From NCBI RefSeq assembly GCF_030272615.1, contig NC_081413.1, forward strand, positions 188,568,669-188,632,668: a stretch of 64,000 nucleotides of DNA. Reading direction: 5' to 3'. Within the stretch, counting starts at the first letter, position 1. Every line of letters begins with the position of its first letter. The translations under genes were made by a program, and so were the position numbers. Positions 12,215 to 27,177 of the stretch are shown one piece after another. The notes beneath the pieces were generated by a model. The model was not told the DNA's origin and made no database searches. It saw only the letters and a program-made list of their open reading frames with translations. Source of the DNA: Cryptomeria japonica (Eukaryota > Streptophyta > Pinopsida > Cupressales > Cupressaceae).

Positions 12215-12366
12215 GTTTGTACATTCTTTAAAAAGAAAAAGAATGCACATAAGAGCTTATTTCTAGGAATTGCAATGCACAAAACAGCTTGTTTGTACAT
12301 TCTATAAAAAGAAAAAGAATGCACATAAGAGCTTATTTTTAGGAATTGCAATGCACAAAACAGCTT
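12215..12366 (+). repeat. tandem duplication of 76 bp
   Basis: Two adjacent copies, 12215-12290 and 12291-12366, differ at only a few bases. Both contain AAGAAAAAGAATGCACATAA and GGAATTGCAATGCACAAAAC. The duplication sits in the loop between the two inverted arms. Confidence 0.9.
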
Positions 12367-12453
12367 GGAGACATTTTCACTGGGCAGTTTCAAAGGTTCA
12401 GTTTTTATGCTTCAAGATTGTATTGTTTGTCCTCTCCGCATCAAGGGGTAGTA

Positions 12454-12844
12454 TGCTGGTAACTCACAAATCCACCAATGTTGGATGGATAAGCTGGCCA
12501 TGAACAGTTCAATTTATACTTTCTTTGTCAATTTCTTGTTTGGGTGTGTTTTGTTTTAGAACTTTCTGATCTATACATGTTTGTGTTATCTTCTTTTTTA
12601 TGCTGCGAACTGTTTGACACTGTGGACTCTAGAAATTGTTAGGTCTCATTTTGCTGTTTTATGGAAGCATGATAAAATTGCTATGTAACAGCTTCATTTT
12701 CTGAAGATGATCAATGCAGAAGTTTTCTTGTTCAAATATATGTTATAAATCTATGGTTATTTAGATCTGTTGTGTAAGTGTTTTTTATTCCATTTTGTTG
12801 ATATAAATCTGTCATCATCATTTGGGCCAGTTTGAAAATCTTCA
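12454..12844 (+). repeat. 3' LTR of the small copia derivative
   Basis: 391 bp, from TGCTGGTAAC to AATCTTCA. It directly follows the polypurine-like tract GCATCAAGGGGTAGTA and is followed by the TTAGC target duplication. Confidence 0.87.
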
Positions 12845-12849
12845 TTAGC

Positions 12850-13401
12850 ATCCAACATGAAATAATAGTGACCGATGCACAAAAAATGTTTAGATTACTG
12901 TTAGAAACAACAACTGTCATATTTGGCTCAACAATCTCGTCCTCAAAGTCGATATGTTCTACAACTAACTTGAACGAATAGGAAAATTCAAAAGAGACAA
13001 ATACTGGAAGATAAATTCCTAGTTAAGTGTTTCATTTTGCGCCATGGATGAGGAATCCGTAAACCATATAAGCTTCAACGAATACAAAGTGCATGCGAAA
13101 TGATTGGTGAATTAATTTGAATTGCCGATTCAAATATGAAACTTTCCTGTCCAGTAAGAGCCATAAGTCTCCTCCCCGATGCAATATATGATACACTTTG
13201 CTATGATAGCAAACCAAGATGGCCAGTTTACAATATGGGAAAATCACTAGCTGTACTTCATACAAATTGACTAACTTCTGAAAAAACTAAATTTGCACAC
13301 TGATTGTCAAACGATAAGCCTTCTAAAAGTGTTTTTAGGAAATAGCCATTTCCCAGAGTACAATTCCAGCTAAAATTAAATTCTGAGCAATTTTGAATGT
13401 A
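12850..13401. other. kinase downstream region
   Basis: It follows the stop codon of the minus-strand kinase and probably includes its 3' untranslated region. I found no canonical AATAAA on the minus strand near the stop. No other feature is visible. Confidence 0.4.
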
Positions 13402-14275
13402 CTAGAATGAATCAAAAACAGGGTTGCTACCCGAAGAAACGGCATTTGAATCTACAGGTTTCTTTTCATCTGGTGGAGCAGGCTGCGCTACTTTGCTCGA
13501 ATAGGAGTCAATGTCAACGTATTTGGGGATTTCTGGTGGAGTGGTACTACGTATAAGGGCCCAATTCACGCCTTCAAAGAATGGATGCTGTTTGATTTCA
13601 GTAGCACCCCTTTTAGATCCCAGCCTGTGTTGCGGTTCTTTCACAAGTAGGCCCCTGATCAAGTCCTTTGCCACCGAACTAATAGCTGGCGTCTCTGGGA
13701 ACTTAAGCGGCAGTCCCGCTACATTGGACAATGTGGCATGGTTACCTGCTCCTTTAAAGGGGGTCTTCCCATGGAGCATTTCGTATAAAAATATCCCAAA
13801 TGTCCACCAGTCAACAGCGCTCCCATGGCCCTCCCCTTTGATGATTTCAGGAGCTAGGTATTCATGAGTACCCACAAATGACATAGACCGAGCACTAGTG
13901 GGTTCTGCAATTAGTTCTGGAAGTGAAGTCATCTGCCTTATAATATCGCTATTTGACTTTCTAGTTTTTTTAAATCTCTGGGTAAAGAGGTTCGGCCCAA
14001 AGCATGAAGGTTGTATACAGGCAGGAATCACACATGATGGCTCAATACATGCAGGCCTAACGCACAATGTGGGAATGCTGCATGACGTACCAAGATCAAT
14101 TGGCACTGGCTTCACAAGGGTGGGACTGACAACACACCTCAATGACAAATCGAAATCTGAAAGCATTATATGTCCGTCCTCCCTGACAAGAACATTTTCT
14201 GGCTTTAAATCTCTATAAACAACTCCCATCATATGCAGATACTCAAGAGCAAGAAGTACTTCTGATGCATAAAAC
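13402..14275 (-). CDS. D6PK-like AGC VIII protein kinase, exon 2
   Basis: Second exon, residues 226-516. The acceptor is TTTTGCAG before GTTTTATGC at 14275. Joining it to exon 1 gives 1551 bases, exactly 517 codons with the stop, and the frame is preserved. It carries the catalytic loop YRDLKPEN (D248), then DFD at 266-268 in place of the usual DFG, the hallmark of AGC VIII kinases. An insertion of about 90 residues precedes the APE motif (367-369) and has the Cys/Pro pattern [18 protein letters not shown], which is characteristic of the group. Also seen are [25 protein letters not shown] and HRLGSKRGA. The protein ends NPVFDSF, a PDK1-docking-type hydrophobic tail. The length of 516 residues is normal. 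The copy looks intact and functional. Confidence 0.95.
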
Positions 14276-16442
14276 CTGCAAAATAAAGTAAACAGAATAT
14301 GCTTAGGACAGTCAAAATCGATCAACAGGAAATCAATCAAAGTGTATCTTTTACAGAAAACAATCAACGTGTATATATTCTGGGCAATGCAAATTGACTT
14401 TTTGTTGAAAAGCATAAGGGATATTGTTGGGAATAAGAACAGGGGAGTTTTGTTAAGATTAAGAAAAATAAAAAACAAACGATGCAGTTTGTGACAATAA
14501 ATAATATTCCTGTTCAAGCTATCTAATGGTCTATTTCTATATTATAGGTTATGGCAGCAAAATAGGGTCTTCTTAGTACTTCACAGCAGGGATATTCTCT
14601 TAAATACATTGTCTCTTTGCCGAACCTCCAATTGAGTTGCATGAATGCTTCTGTTTATGCGTGATTTGTAAGGTCTTACTCTTCATGAGGTATTTGGGCA
14701 GGAAACAATGCCTCCTTGCAAAAATATACTTCATTTGGTATGCAATCAATCAATAGGTCATTCAGTCAATTTTAGTGTTAAATTGCAAATGATAGCCATC
14801 TCGGCAGTGCTCATTGTTAATGGTTCAAAGTACATTTCACCTGAATGCAAATTACAATTTACTACATATCTTACAGGCTGCTGGGACAAGCAGCCTGGGT
14901 TTTGTACATTTTTGGGAGCTTTTGGCCTACATATTAATCAAACTTACTTTAATTAAACAAGAATTATATGAGGCAGACCCTTGGTCTTCACTAATATGCC
15001 CTGGCTTGACTATATGAAAGGATAATAATGATGATAAGTTGAGGAGATTTATCAGATTCTGGACAAAATCTGCTGACTCTCAAAAAGTTGAACCCCCATT
15101 ATTATCGATAAGATGGTATGCCACACTTTGCCGTTGCACAAGTAAGCAAAGAAGCAGAAATCAGGATAAAATCGCAACTAATCGCAAACTGGAAGCGGAG
15201 GTAATGTCGTCCAGATCAGATCGCTACTAGATTCAAACAACTCTGACACGATCTTTGAGACGCAATTAAGTTAGGGATTAAACCATTTTTCATTTTTGTT
15301 TATAACTTCCCTAACTGCAGACTTGGATTTTCTCGTAGCACAGGTGCATGTAAAGATTCAAACCTTGTATTTGAAAAAGACGGCATAATTTTCGAGATAT
15401 GGTTAAACCCCAGCGTTAAATTCTATTACAGTTCCTATGGCCTCAACACCCACACTTCTCGAAGGATTTGGAGCTTGATATATCTGACATGATGTTAAAA
15501 AAGTTGTCATGACCATGGCAAGGGCAGAGCTATCATTCTGACAGACTAATCTCGATCTAATGCTGTCATGGACATTTGTGCTTTAATGTGTAATAGGCTG
15601 TTGCAAATTTAGACTTGGAATTGTGTCTTTATATGCCTTGAATGATTGGATTAAATGGTTACAAATCCTAACATGGTTGTGCCTTGGATAGTGGTGGAGG
15701 ATTTTAATATGGTGGAAGAATTATAATGAGTTTTTTTTCAATTGTAATGAGTTTTCTTTATTGTGTTCATATATTGAAAGGCATATGAGACTTTCATTGT
15801 TCCATCGTGGAGAACATGTAAGACAATGAAGGCATCTGGGTCCCCCCATACAATAAGTTGGAGGGGAAAATATATAATTTTTCCAAGCAAGTTTCAGTCA
15901 ATAGAGAACATTTAGTAGTTCGCTCTAGTTTTGAAGATTATTTTGTGTAGGTTTTGCCAAATATCCTCTCTAACCACCATCGCATTGAAATGTCTTAACC
16001 CAAGTTCAAAGGGATTTCTAAGCTTAACATGTTTCAGCTGAAAGATCGAGACTGTTTGGATGAGACTGAGATCTTGTGGAATCTGGCCAAGCTACAGCAT
16101 ATCTTTAATCTGATATTCATTCGAGGAAGTATTATCTAGGTGAAATTGTGAATTTTTATATGATCCAAGTTAGGACAAAAGCCTGTCTCATGAAACAGGT
16201 ATCTTGGGACAAAAGCTCGTCATAACAAAAAGGTATCTCAACAAAATGTTGAGAAACATTGATTAATTTTGAAAGTCGTTTTATAAGATTGATCGATGAT
16301 CGTAACTTTTAAGAAGTAATAAAGATTAGAGATGATATTAGAGATTCCCAGTCTTACGTGGCTAAGCATGCTAGAATTGAGTTTCTTGCGACTTCAATAA
16401 GGTTTTAAATATTTTATTAATAAATTTTTACCCTTTAATATT

Positions 16443-17346
16443 TACAGATTCCTTCACTAATCTATACTGAAGAGTGAATGTGGGAAAAAATCTAAACATT
16501 CAATAATAAACTTATGACACAACATATACATATGTAGGGAAATTCTTTTGGGAAAAACCTACAGTCCAAACACTCAATTTATTTGTATTAATCAACAACA
16601 ACAGTTACAATACAATCATGGAGCTATGCTCTTCATGTCTTCACACTATTACGAGATCTTAGAATAATTCTGGCAACATAATGGTGTCTGAAATTCTTCA
16701 ACCTATCATACAAAAAGAGCTAAGGCACCACATATTTATAGAGCTCAACATGAAGAGGTAGGCACCCATGGTTTCCAAAACCCACTTCAAGGCCTAAGAG
16801 GTAAGTTGTGTCAAAAATCACAAATTGTCATTCCCATGACACATTGTACATAACAACTTTGCAAAACATTAACTCATGACTCACCCATAATGGTCATCTT
16901 TCCATATGCGCTACACCTACCACATAGAAACTACCAAATCCATTTTAGGCATATTCTTTACCTCACACCACTTTGTCAAAAGTGAAGTCCACCATAAATA
17001 CCAGCTGTTAAAATAAAACTTCAATCCATAAGAGAAATTGCAAACCAAGACTCTTTAATCAACGTAGGAAATTGCCAAATCAATTTCCAATCCAAAATGA
17101 AAATATATGACAACCAAAATATAGCATCTTTCAAGTGGGTGTCAACTTCCAAACAATAGGGATTATGTCATCGCATCACCTCTCATGTAGGATGCCACCT
17201 CACCAAGCAATCTCGCAAAGATGAATTATGACAATTTAGAAAGTTAATAACTTAAAATAAATCAATTATACAAGTTCAACATTTAATTAATTAAAATCAA
17301 ACAACTAATATTAAAATTTCAAGATTGAAACACTTTAATTCCAACA
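16443..17346 (-). repeat. solo LTR in the kinase intron
   Basis: The minus strand begins TGTTGGAATTAAAGTG at 17346 and ends GGAATCTGTA at 16443, where CA would be expected. A matching 5-bp duplication ATATT flanks it (16438-16442 and 17347-17351). Within it, on the minus strand, are CTCTATAAATATGTGG (a TATA element near 16740) and a downstream leader-like stretch. This is the layout of an LTR left after recombination between the two LTRs of an element. No second copy is in the window, so the family is unassigned. Confidence 0.6.
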
Positions 17347-20009
17347 ATATTTTTAAGTCCATTCACCTTTTTCTTAATCATCTAAAAATATTAATATAAT
17401 TTCTGATTCCATTGATTTTTCCCTCTTTTAATTATATATTAATAAATTTTTCCTCCTTTCTTTTTAATAATTAAATTGAATGCATTGATATTGGTGTGGA
17501 AGCGGGCAACATGTTCCTCGTAATTTTTAAGAATTTGAAATCCAACATTCTAGAAAAAAATTGAAAGCATAAATATTGTGGGGTAAGGCAGGGGGGTGAA
17601 ACGAAGCAAAAGGAATCTTGAGACACCAAGGAATTGCTCTAGGAATTAAATGGATTATTACAACTTTCTATGGGAATGCTCTAGGAGTCTAGAGTAGACT
17701 TTAGTCAAACATACTATTAATTATGGCTTTTATCGAAACAAGTTCAAGTTCAAATTGAAAGGCTCGTCTTTCATTGATTTGATGTTCGAGTCCTTCAATG
17801 TCAGGCCTATGAGTTCTCAATCCATTTGGATGGATTAGGAATTCGTTAAGCATCTTGTCTTGTCCTTAACAATCACTATTTTAGGGAAACATTGGGCGTC
17901 AAGCTTTTGGGTCAATTTGGTGGCATCCCTACCTACACTGCCTAGAAGATGTCCTGCCAAAGCTTGGGCCCGCAAAGGCATCGAAGTGTTTGGTGATATC
18001 TATTAAATTTGATGATGGACAAGTTGAAAAGAAATGAAATCTAGATACAAGCTCTTAAACAATGAAAAAGACAAATAGTAAAAGGTTAACGCTATAAAGT
18101 GGGTGGAATTTCTTCGTCTTTTGAAATAACTGACTAGCTTTTATCTTTATAAGTTCTTTATAAATAATCTATGTTACCTCTTGATCTCTATAGACTAAAC
18201 AAGAAATATAAGGAATCTGAATCTCCTGAGAGGATCTCAAAGATTTCAGTATATTTCGTCTGTGTCTGTTTTAAGCCTAAAAAAGTCTTGCCTTGGATGG
18301 TTGTTATGCCTGATCAATCTATCTGTTCCGATCTTAACATATTAACTTAGCATGTCTGAATAAACTATGGGCAAATTTTATTATTCAATCACTTCTACGA
18401 TTACTCAGATTCAATTGCGATCAAAGAGTATCTGAAAAATAAAATACTATATTAATAAAACAACAGTCTTGAGGGAAATTCTTAAGGCATTTGGTATCGA
18501 TGCTATTAATTGTCCAATGTTGTTTGCCAAAACTTGTTCAACAGATCCTCTTTGATTGTATATATGCTAGGTTTGCATGGATCGAAATTTGATGGGTGGA
18601 AGCTTGTTATGAAAAGAAATATGTCTCGGCAAGATATCAGGTGTGGCTTACGTAAATGTCGGCATAAATCATTTTTTGACCAAAATTATGGCTTTTCTTA
18701 TCTATTGAAGTGTTATAGTTTTACCTAGAATCAGAGGAATAGAGAAATCTCTCAAGGTTGGATTACCTAGTGACTTCGCAGGTTACAATTCAGATGAAGA
18801 TACCAAAAACCAAAAACTCAATATTGTTAGCTACAGGAGTCACTAAAAACATTGAAAATACAAGAGGCGTAGAAAATGAGAAAGTACCCAGTGCATCCTA
18901 ATATTCTACTTGAACCTGTATAACCATAAAGAGCAGTTCGATGATTAGGGCCAGGCTAAATCTTAGAATATATACGGGATTCATGTGCAAAATAGATGCA
19001 TTGAGAGTGATAAAATTCATCAGCTTAAGAGAACATAAAGAAGCTGAAGCTGGAAGATGATGTTAAGATAGTATTATTAAGTGGTAATATGAGCATAATC
19101 AAACTGAAGAATCTGCATTAATGGCCAACAATGACCTTGTCAATTTGCAAGCAGTTATGAATGCTGCAAATTGACAAGGAAGTAATGATAGTGTTAGAGA
19201 GGATAGTAGGACTGCTGGCAGCTGGGATGAGTCACCTCGCTTTGGGTTTAACGGGCAGGCTCAGAATGTGATTTAGGTTTCCCTAATGATGGGAGGTCAA
19301 GTTCCTATAGATGATCAGGCTTCTCTTCGATCATGGCATCCAGCACTAGCTCTCGAGGCACCTTGATTGATAATTCTAGTGACATTTTGATTTCAGGTGA
19401 GTTAATGTCTCCTGTGAAGTCGTAAAGTTCAAAAGACAAAATGTGGATGCTATTTGGGGGTTTCTGGTTTGTTACCCCAAGTGTAGTTTCCTGTGAAAAA
19501 ACAAGCAGGAGCCCGTTACCGGTCACGATAGGATGTTTGAACCATTTGGGTAGATATTTTGGAAAAACAAATGAAAACTGATAGAAAAATCTGAAGGTAT
19601 CACCTCAAGTCTTGCTCTCCAAACTGTTCCAAGAAGAAGAAAAAAAGATTTAAAAAAAAGAATGAGGTCAGTGCTTGTCTAGGGTTGAAGAAAGAAAAGT
19701 TCTTTATCATTTTGACATGTTTCATATCCGAAGAAAATATCCTAAAGAAATTAATGAAGCAATTTCCGATGCCGATTGGTTAGTTTCCTTTCCTTTTCTT
19801 AAAAATGGTTGCGGACCCAGTGTGGCACTGAAATCTTAGCAGTGGGATTGAGTATCAAGCCTGATGCTTTGTATTAGCTTTACTACTCGTTTTTTATCTG
19901 CTGTGACTGCTATGGTGATACTCTTGTCGGTATGTGTTTTGAGGGGTCCCTTGTATGCGCTTAGTTGTAAATGACCTTAAAGCAATACTAAAAAACATTA
20001 AGACGTCTT

Positions 20010-20830
20010 AAGCATGCAAGTCAGGCTTCAAATTTTTTTTAAAACATCATGTTTTAACACCTTAAATACAAAGGCTTTTTAAAGAAGGGAAAAGAAAATG
20101 TAAATCATATTTCAATACGAGTTTTTCCTCATGTTTTGCACCCTACTGCCCTCCCATGCAATAAAATCCTGGTCAGCTCAATCAATGAAAGGATATACTG
20201 CAATAAAGTACCTGTTTCAAAATAAGAAATCCAAAGATTCCTTAAATGTTTGCCAAAAAAGGATATGCCGTTTCCACTTGCAAGTGCAAGGCTTTGTTGA
20301 ATTTTTGCGAAGTTTTCTTTACATTTTGTTAAAAAAATTTAAAAACTTGTTGCAGTTTTGATAAATGCAAAGGCTTCTTCAAATGTTGTCCCAAAAAATC
20401 CTATTTCTACATGCAAGGTTTTCTTTAATATAAGAAAAGGAAAAAAAAACCTGCTTCAACTGAAGATACGATGCTTAAAATTTTGCAAAGTCAACCTGTT
20501 TCTATCAATAGTAGCAAGGTTAGCTTCAAAATTTTCAGAAGAAACAGAAAAACTCCTGTTTCAACTTAACAGTGTAGGATTTCCTTCCAACTTTTGGATA
20601 AAAAGAGATTATTTTAGAGGATAATAAATATTGCAAACACAAATCATGTTTCTACGAACGTAAGGCATCTTTCAACTTTTAATAATAAAAGTCTCTTAAC
20701 TTATAAACCCAAGATTTTTACTTCAAGTTTTGCAGAAGATTGCAGTTTTAGAAATGTTGTACTTCCTACAAATTAGGAAAAATAGCAACCTATTTCGGTT
20801 CAATGAATGTAAGGTTTCTGAAAACACATT
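20010..20830. repeat. degenerate tandem repeat near the intron donor
   Basis: A loose unit containing AAGGCTT..TTCAAATTTTGC and CTGTTTC recurs near 20010, 20069, 20289, 20369, 20414, 20517, 20574, 20660 and 20810. The spacing is uneven, about 45-200 bp. The copies are much diverged, so the period is uncertain. The array ends about 140 bp before the kinase donor site. Confidence 0.4.
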
Positions 20831-20972
20831 CCAACATACAAGTCCAAGAAATACTGAAAATCACTTAAAAGTTTCTCGCTAATTAAAGTAGATTGCAAAT
20901 ATTTCATGAATCTATCTCAAAAAATTAATATGTATTGCACAAGCTTGAAATCTCTAAAACTAGCATACTTAC

Positions 20973-21649
20973 CGCACTGCAGATTCAGAAAAATACTTGG
21001 CAGCTTGGCGTTGCCGAAATGTATGAAGGTCCCCGCCGCTGCAATACTCCATAACCAGGCACGAAAACTGCTCCGTCTCAAAATGCGAGTACAAAGTCGG
21101 CAGGAATGGATGATCTAAACAGCTCAAAATCTCTCTCTCAGTCTTTGCCCGCATCATTTTCTTCCGGTTCACCAAACTCCCCTTGTCCATCACTTTCATT
21201 GCAAAATAACAACTCGTCGCCTTTAACTCTACCAAATAGACGCTACCAATGTCTCCTCTTCCCAGCCGTTTCAACAGCTTAAAGTTATTCAGCCCTATAT
21301 CGTTCCCATTCTTCACTGCTTGTATCGCCTCCCATCGTGCATCATTATTGGACTTGTGCGGCTTCTTACATGGACGAGGACAAATATTATTGTTACTGCT
21401 GCTGGTTTCGTCGCTGCTGCAGCTATTGTTACGGTAGCTTTTGTCACTTTCGGCAGGCTTTGCAGCATAATCTGTGCTGTTTATGTTAATGATGCTGCCG
21501 AAGCTGTTGCTTAGGCTTGCTATGGTTGTGGAGCTGCTATAACTCGAGTTGCTGGTGTCAAAGCTGCCGCTGCTTGTGCTCAGGTTGGCTTCCATGGCAG
21601 CGGTGCCGCCATTGTTGATCTCTAAAGCCATGCCTGCTGGACTCGTCAT
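20973..21649 (-). CDS. D6PK-like AGC VIII protein kinase, exon 1
   Basis: First exon of a serine/threonine kinase of the plant-specific AGC VIII group, closest by recognition to D6PK-like members. D6PK kinases act at the plasma membrane and phosphorylate PIN auxin exporters; that role is inferred for this copy. Exon 1 encodes residues 1-225 and two bases of codon 226. Residues 1-100 are a Ser/Asn-rich low-complexity leader. The kinase domain starts near residue 123 with a glycine loop [10 protein letters not shown] (130-139), catalytic lysine in [10 protein letters not shown] (K152) and helix C glutamate in [23 protein letters not shown] is typical of the group. The exon ends GTGCG before a strong donor GTAAGT at 20972. 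The start is the first ATG of a frame that is Ser-rich from the outset, as in relatives. Confidence 0.93.
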
Positions 21650-21939
21650 GGTTGAAAGGTCAATCCATGCTCAAAATACAACAGACAAAAATAGGATTGT
21701 GCAGCGATAGAGCACCTCAGTATATAGATAAAAGCTAGACTCTTCACTCAAAACAAAAATCAAAACAACAAAAAAACGACGAAAAACTGAAGGGAAGCAG
21801 TAGATAACTCAGTTCTAGAGTAAGAAAAGATGTTAGGACCTCTGCCTAGCTGGTCTATATTTTTACATGAAAAAGAAAAAATAATTTCCACAAACAGACT
21901 AACAAATGAAAAAATATAAACAACACCAGAATCGAACCG

Positions 21940-22160
21940 CGGACCTGTACTTGCCAGAATGATAAAAAGACACTGAGGAAGCGAGGGCAACAGAGTCAAG
22001 AATCGAACTCGCGACCTTCGCTTAAAACAAATAAAAATAAAACAGAAACATAAAATTGAATCTGGTAGAACTGAAGCTGCTACCAGTTCCTCGGGAAAAA
22101 GGAAAACAGACAAAATAGTGTCAACGAGAGTCGAACTCGTGACCACTTCGTTGCACCCAA
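21940..22160 (-). repeat. three tRNA-like T-arm motifs in the kinase leader
   Basis: On the minus strand, three sequences resemble the T-arm and B box of tRNA genes: CGAGTTCGACTCTCG near 22130, GCGAGTTCGATTCTTG near 22002 and CGCGGTTCGATTCTGG near 21952. The first folds into a perfect 5-bp stem with a 7-base loop. The other two are weaker. No acceptor stem closes around any of them, so they are not functional tRNA genes. They may be relics of SINEs or tRNA halves. They lie between the kinase start codon and its likely promoter. Confidence 0.5.
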
Positions 22161-22204
22161 CGTGAGGAAATAGAGCGATCCTGAAGCACGGTATGAGGAT
22201 CACG

Positions 22205-22247
22205 TAGAGAGAGAGTATGGAGAGAGAAGATTCCGCTGGATTTAAAT
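22205..22247 (-). promoter_or_regulatory. possible kinase promoter, TATA-like and Y patch
   Basis: On the minus strand, ATTTAAAT (22247-22240) is followed within 10 bp by a CT-rich run TCTTCTCTCTCC and CTCTCTCTAC. TATA-like sequence followed by a pyrimidine patch is common in plant core promoters. It would give a leader of about 550 bases before the kinase ATG. A separate plus-strand TATAAATA lies at 22437-22444, so the region could also fire the other way. Confidence 0.3.
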
Positions 22248-22249
22248 GT

Positions 22250-24381
22250 GTTTTGGTGTTCGCACGCTTTGCATCTAACAATCTTTGACTGTTTCGAAAG
22301 GCGCGAGTCAAAACTGCTGCGGAAATCTGACGTGGCACTACAAAGCATTTACTATGTGCTTTTTAGCTGACGTGGTTGCCAGAGTGGACAGTGCTCTCAA
22401 CTTCCATGGAAAAAGGCGGCGTACGGATTGAGACGATATAAATAGCATTGAGCATTGAGTTTTGAATTTGGAAAAGGAGGTGAAACCAAGACAGGTCGAT
22501 GATTTTGGATTGTGTGAGCTTACATGTGGCATTTTCGTTGGAATATGCTTTGAAAATGCTTTTTGCACATTTTATGAGGAAACACACGTGTCGGGTACTA
22601 GGTGGACAAGCCCCTGTACGTTTATCTTATTTCATTGTTTGGGAAATTGTCATATCTTATTCACCTTGAAATCTGGGAACCCACTTTTTGAACTTTATCA
22701 AAATAGGCGGGTGGTTTTGAATTCAAGGAGACTGAGATGTCATTTTTGACACATTCTATCAGCTACAAAATTAAGCTAATTAACTATAAATAACTAATGA
22801 CTAGCAATCACATATCGGTGTGGAATGAGTGCATCTTGATGTGCAATGGGTGTTTCAGAGAGGTGTGGATGGTCATCAAGGAAAATGTTGGTCTATTTTT
22901 TGTATACATTTGCGTAATACTTGATAAGTTAACACTCGGGTTCGAGATAAAATAGGTTCAGCTTGGTCTAAGTGTCAATTTGAGGATCGTAAGCTTGTGG
23001 AAGGTATTGTGGCTACTTGCACAAGGGTTGCACGCAGTGAGATGAGTGGGGATGAAATGCAACCTACAAAGAATAAACTTGCAACAAATCAAAATAATTC
23101 TGCCATCAGGAACTATCACTTCTTTGCAACAGTACAATAGAAATTAAACTCATAGCTCCATAACAAACTAATCTGGAAATCAGAAAGCAATACAAACCAT
23201 GAACATTTAATTTGGAAAATAATCTCACATGAAATAAACAACAAACCATGCTTGCAAATAAAATAGAAATGATTTTTAACAAAGAACATGAATAAACATA
23301 CATCTAATCTAATAGAAATCGGCAATCAACCTGAGAAGTGGATCCTGCCTCCTTAGTGCGTCTGGTGATGGAGTAAGAATGCCTTTCTACGATGCTTCGA
23401 CCATGAAAAATGTTCTTTTATTTATCATAAATAATATGGCTCAATACAATAGACTGCATACAAAGAAATCTGTGTTAGAGTTGATATGTATACATTTGCA
23501 AGCTATAATAACTACGTACAATAATAGCCAATTTGTTTGGGCTTACAACCAACAAACTACATATATGAATGGCTTGTGTGAAACTTTACTTGCTAGGCAT
23601 ATATTAAAAATGACTTTGTTACACCCATAGCTAAGAAATAGGACACAACATATTTCAGTTTTCTCTAACAACAAATACATCTCCCATTGGATCTGCTAGC
23701 AGTGTTGAGGTGGCGATTAAAAGAGAGTCATGCAATCACAAGTTGTTTTGTTATAATAGGGAATAGAAATAGACAACATATAGCAACATCCATTTACGGG
23801 TTCTCATGTTGATTCAAACCTAGTACACAGTCAACGGGTAACCAACACCATCGTGGAAGTTGTCATCATATTTTGGAAAGATTAAGTTGTTGGTCAAAAG
23901 GTAAAATACAAAAGTTCCTAGCCAGAAAGCGATAGGAAGTTTTCTGCATTATGAATGGGAAGTTATGCAACTCGCAATCAGCATGTTGTGTAAATACAAT
24001 CATATTTATTCATTCACATATTTTATCTAATAACTAAATTAAACATTACTCATATATATTGAAAAATATGCAGCATAATATGGTAAAATGGTAATAATAT
24101 GGAATAGAAATGGAATGTTGGAATGGGTATGAAGGTGCATGAAATAGGTTATAATATGGCATAAAATGGAACATAATTTGATCTCATCAGTACTTTAGGT
24201 CAATTCATAGGAAATTTAGTGAATGGTGTTGTTTTTGCAACAAAAGTCTCAATAAAGAAGTGATAGCTTCAAATCAACTATGCATCCATATACAGGGATC
24301 CAAACATGACCGAAACAAACCCTTTGAATGAGAAAGATAATCAAGTTCCACTACTAATAGGCTCATGTTATGTTTACATTA
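22250..24381. other. intergenic region, no supported gene
   Basis: About 2.1 kb. A 95-codon plus-strand ORF at 22462-22749 lies 18 bp after a TATAAATA, but it has no recognisable features and I do not call it a gene. The rest holds only short chance ORFs in AT-rich sequence. Confidence 0.5.
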
Positions 24382-27149
<2,768 letters not shown>

Positions 27150-27155
<6 letters not shown>

Positions 27156-27177
27156 GTATGTATGTATGTATGTATAT
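27150..27177 (+). repeat. (GTAT)n microsatellite
   Basis: A short run of ATGT/GTAT tetranucleotides (TATGTATGTATGTATG) closes the purine-rich region on its right side. Confidence 0.85.

Larger units (their letters stand above)
11493..12844 (+). mobile_element. short copia-derived element with inverted interior
   Basis: LTRs of about 385 bp lie at 11493-11873 and 12454-12844, flanked by an exact 5-bp target duplication TTAGC (11488-11492 and 12845-12849). A primer site follows the first LTR and a polypurine tract precedes the second. The interior is only about 580 bp. It carries the tail of copia pol twice, once in each orientation, so it cannot encode transposition proteins. It is a mobilised or rearranged non-autonomous copy. 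Details are given in the sub-entries. Confidence 0.88.
14276..20972 (-). other. 6.7-kb kinase intron
   Basis: The intron has GT...AG ends (donor GTAAGT, acceptor TTTTGCAG). It sits inside the kinase domain between the SAVR and FYASEV segments, where related kinases commonly have their single intron. Very long introns filled with repeats are usual in conifers. It contains a solo LTR at 16443-17346 and degenerate repeats at 20010-20830. The stretches 14290-16437 and 17352-20000 show only chance ORFs and AT-rich sequence. Confidence 0.9.

Noticed and set aside
13511-14218. Plus-strand ORFs opposite the kinase second exon
   Set aside because: Shadows of the kinase coding strand. The antisense products show no features.
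17740-18110. Possible LINE remnant with an EVFGDI-like phrase
   Set aside because: Only a short phrase resembles the linker of plant LINEs. The surrounding frames do not extend the similarity, so I do not call it.
21940-22160. Functional tRNA genes
   Set aside because: T-arm-like motifs are present but no acceptor stem or complete cloverleaf could be formed.
22462-22749. 95-residue ORF just after a TATAAATA
   Set aside because: No recognisable features and no homolog in the window. A TATA-like word alone in AT-rich DNA is weak evidence.
23379-23630. 83-residue ORF with a phrase slightly like a copia integrase
   Set aside because: The similarity is limited to a few residues and no catalytic motif or LTR is nearby.
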